Assembly: GCA_014879735.1 (NCBI GenBank)
Contig: JACSRN010000132.1
Coordinates: 145,102 to 196,594 of the forward strand
Reading direction: 5' to 3'
Origin: Paracoccaceae bacterium
GTDB taxonomy: Bacteria > Pseudomonadota > Alphaproteobacteria > Rhodobacterales > Rhodobacteraceae
Length of the DNA: 51,493 nt
A program made the translations under genes and the position numbers. Below, piece by piece: positions 51,493-51,493 of this stretch (the first letter of the stretch is position 1; each line of letters opens with the position of its first letter). The notes below the pieces were generated by a model. The model was given only the letters and a program-made list of their open reading frames with translations. It had not been told where the DNA came from and did no database searches.

Positions 51493-51493
51493 G

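Noticed and set aside
1-51493. CRISPR arrays, tRNA or rRNA genes, insertion sequences, prophage or integration sites
   Set aside because: No regularly spaced repeats, no cloverleaf or rRNA sequence, and no transposase or integrase ORF was seen on either strand.

Overview
The window is a 51.5 kb piece of high-GC alphaproteobacterial chromosome. Family content and gene order point to Rhodobacterales (Paracoccaceae/Roseobacter group): a CtrA-type (Fla2-like) flagellar cluster, SecB, FxsA, a Tim44-like protein, DUF2853, a Smr-domain protein, and a gap-fba-rpe-gph sugar-phosphate run. Species cannot be read from the sequence.

Layout. (1) About 1-12.9 kb is flagellar. A minus-strand run (fliL, one-TM coiled-coil protein, MotE-like protein, motA, a 706-aa AMIN/TPR-like protein, lytic transglycosylase, flhA, fliR, flhB, 107-aa helical protein) diverges from a plus-strand run (fliF, fliH, fliN, fliP). 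Most genes overlap by 1-8 bases. A CtrA-like box lies between fliL and fliF. (2) 12.9-13.9 kb carries an agmatinase-type ureohydrolase, followed by three adjacent hairpins. (3) 14-21.8 kb is a minus-strand type I secretion operon: a BapA-like Ig-repeat adhesin, a TolC-type lipoprotein, an ABC transporter and an HlyD-type adaptor. (4) 22.2-33.7 kb is mostly core genes: secB, fxsA, Tim44-like, mltA, smr, a LysR regulator with a tiny divergent ORF, a YfbR-like HD hydrolase, a small exported protein, ahcY, a heme-type TonB receptor, DUF2853 and an Fsr-like MFS transporter.

(5) 33.9-48.4 kb is the most interesting part. It is a polysaccharide locus built like an alginate operon: algD, alg8, alg44, algA, then AlgG-like, a 284-aa helical protein, AlgX-like, a 919-aa SEL1 protein and AlgL-like, with a lyase lipoprotein divergent from algD. 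The chain-making enzymes look complete (AlgD Cys269; Alg8 D188/D190, D294/D295 and K296; the AlgA nucleotidyltransferase motif). Almost everything that should regulate, modify or trim the polymer has lost signature residues: the Alg44 PilZ domain has no RxxxR or DxSxxG, the AlgA isomerase half has no metal-binding His cluster, AlgG-like has no DPHD, AlgX-like has lost the His of DxH, and AlgL-like has Leu where the catalytic His should be. No AlgE, AlgI, AlgJ or AlgF is present. I infer a divergent mannuronate-type exopolysaccharide system in which the periplasmic proteins act as scaffold or polymer-binding pseudoenzymes.

(6) 48.4-51.5 kb is a minus-strand central-carbon run: gap (3' end only), fba, rpe, a thioredoxin-fold protein and gph. 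This could be Calvin-cycle related (cbb-like) or ordinary sugar-phosphate metabolism.

Comparisons with Pseudomonas aeruginosa alginate proteins were made from memory of published motifs, not from an alignment run here.
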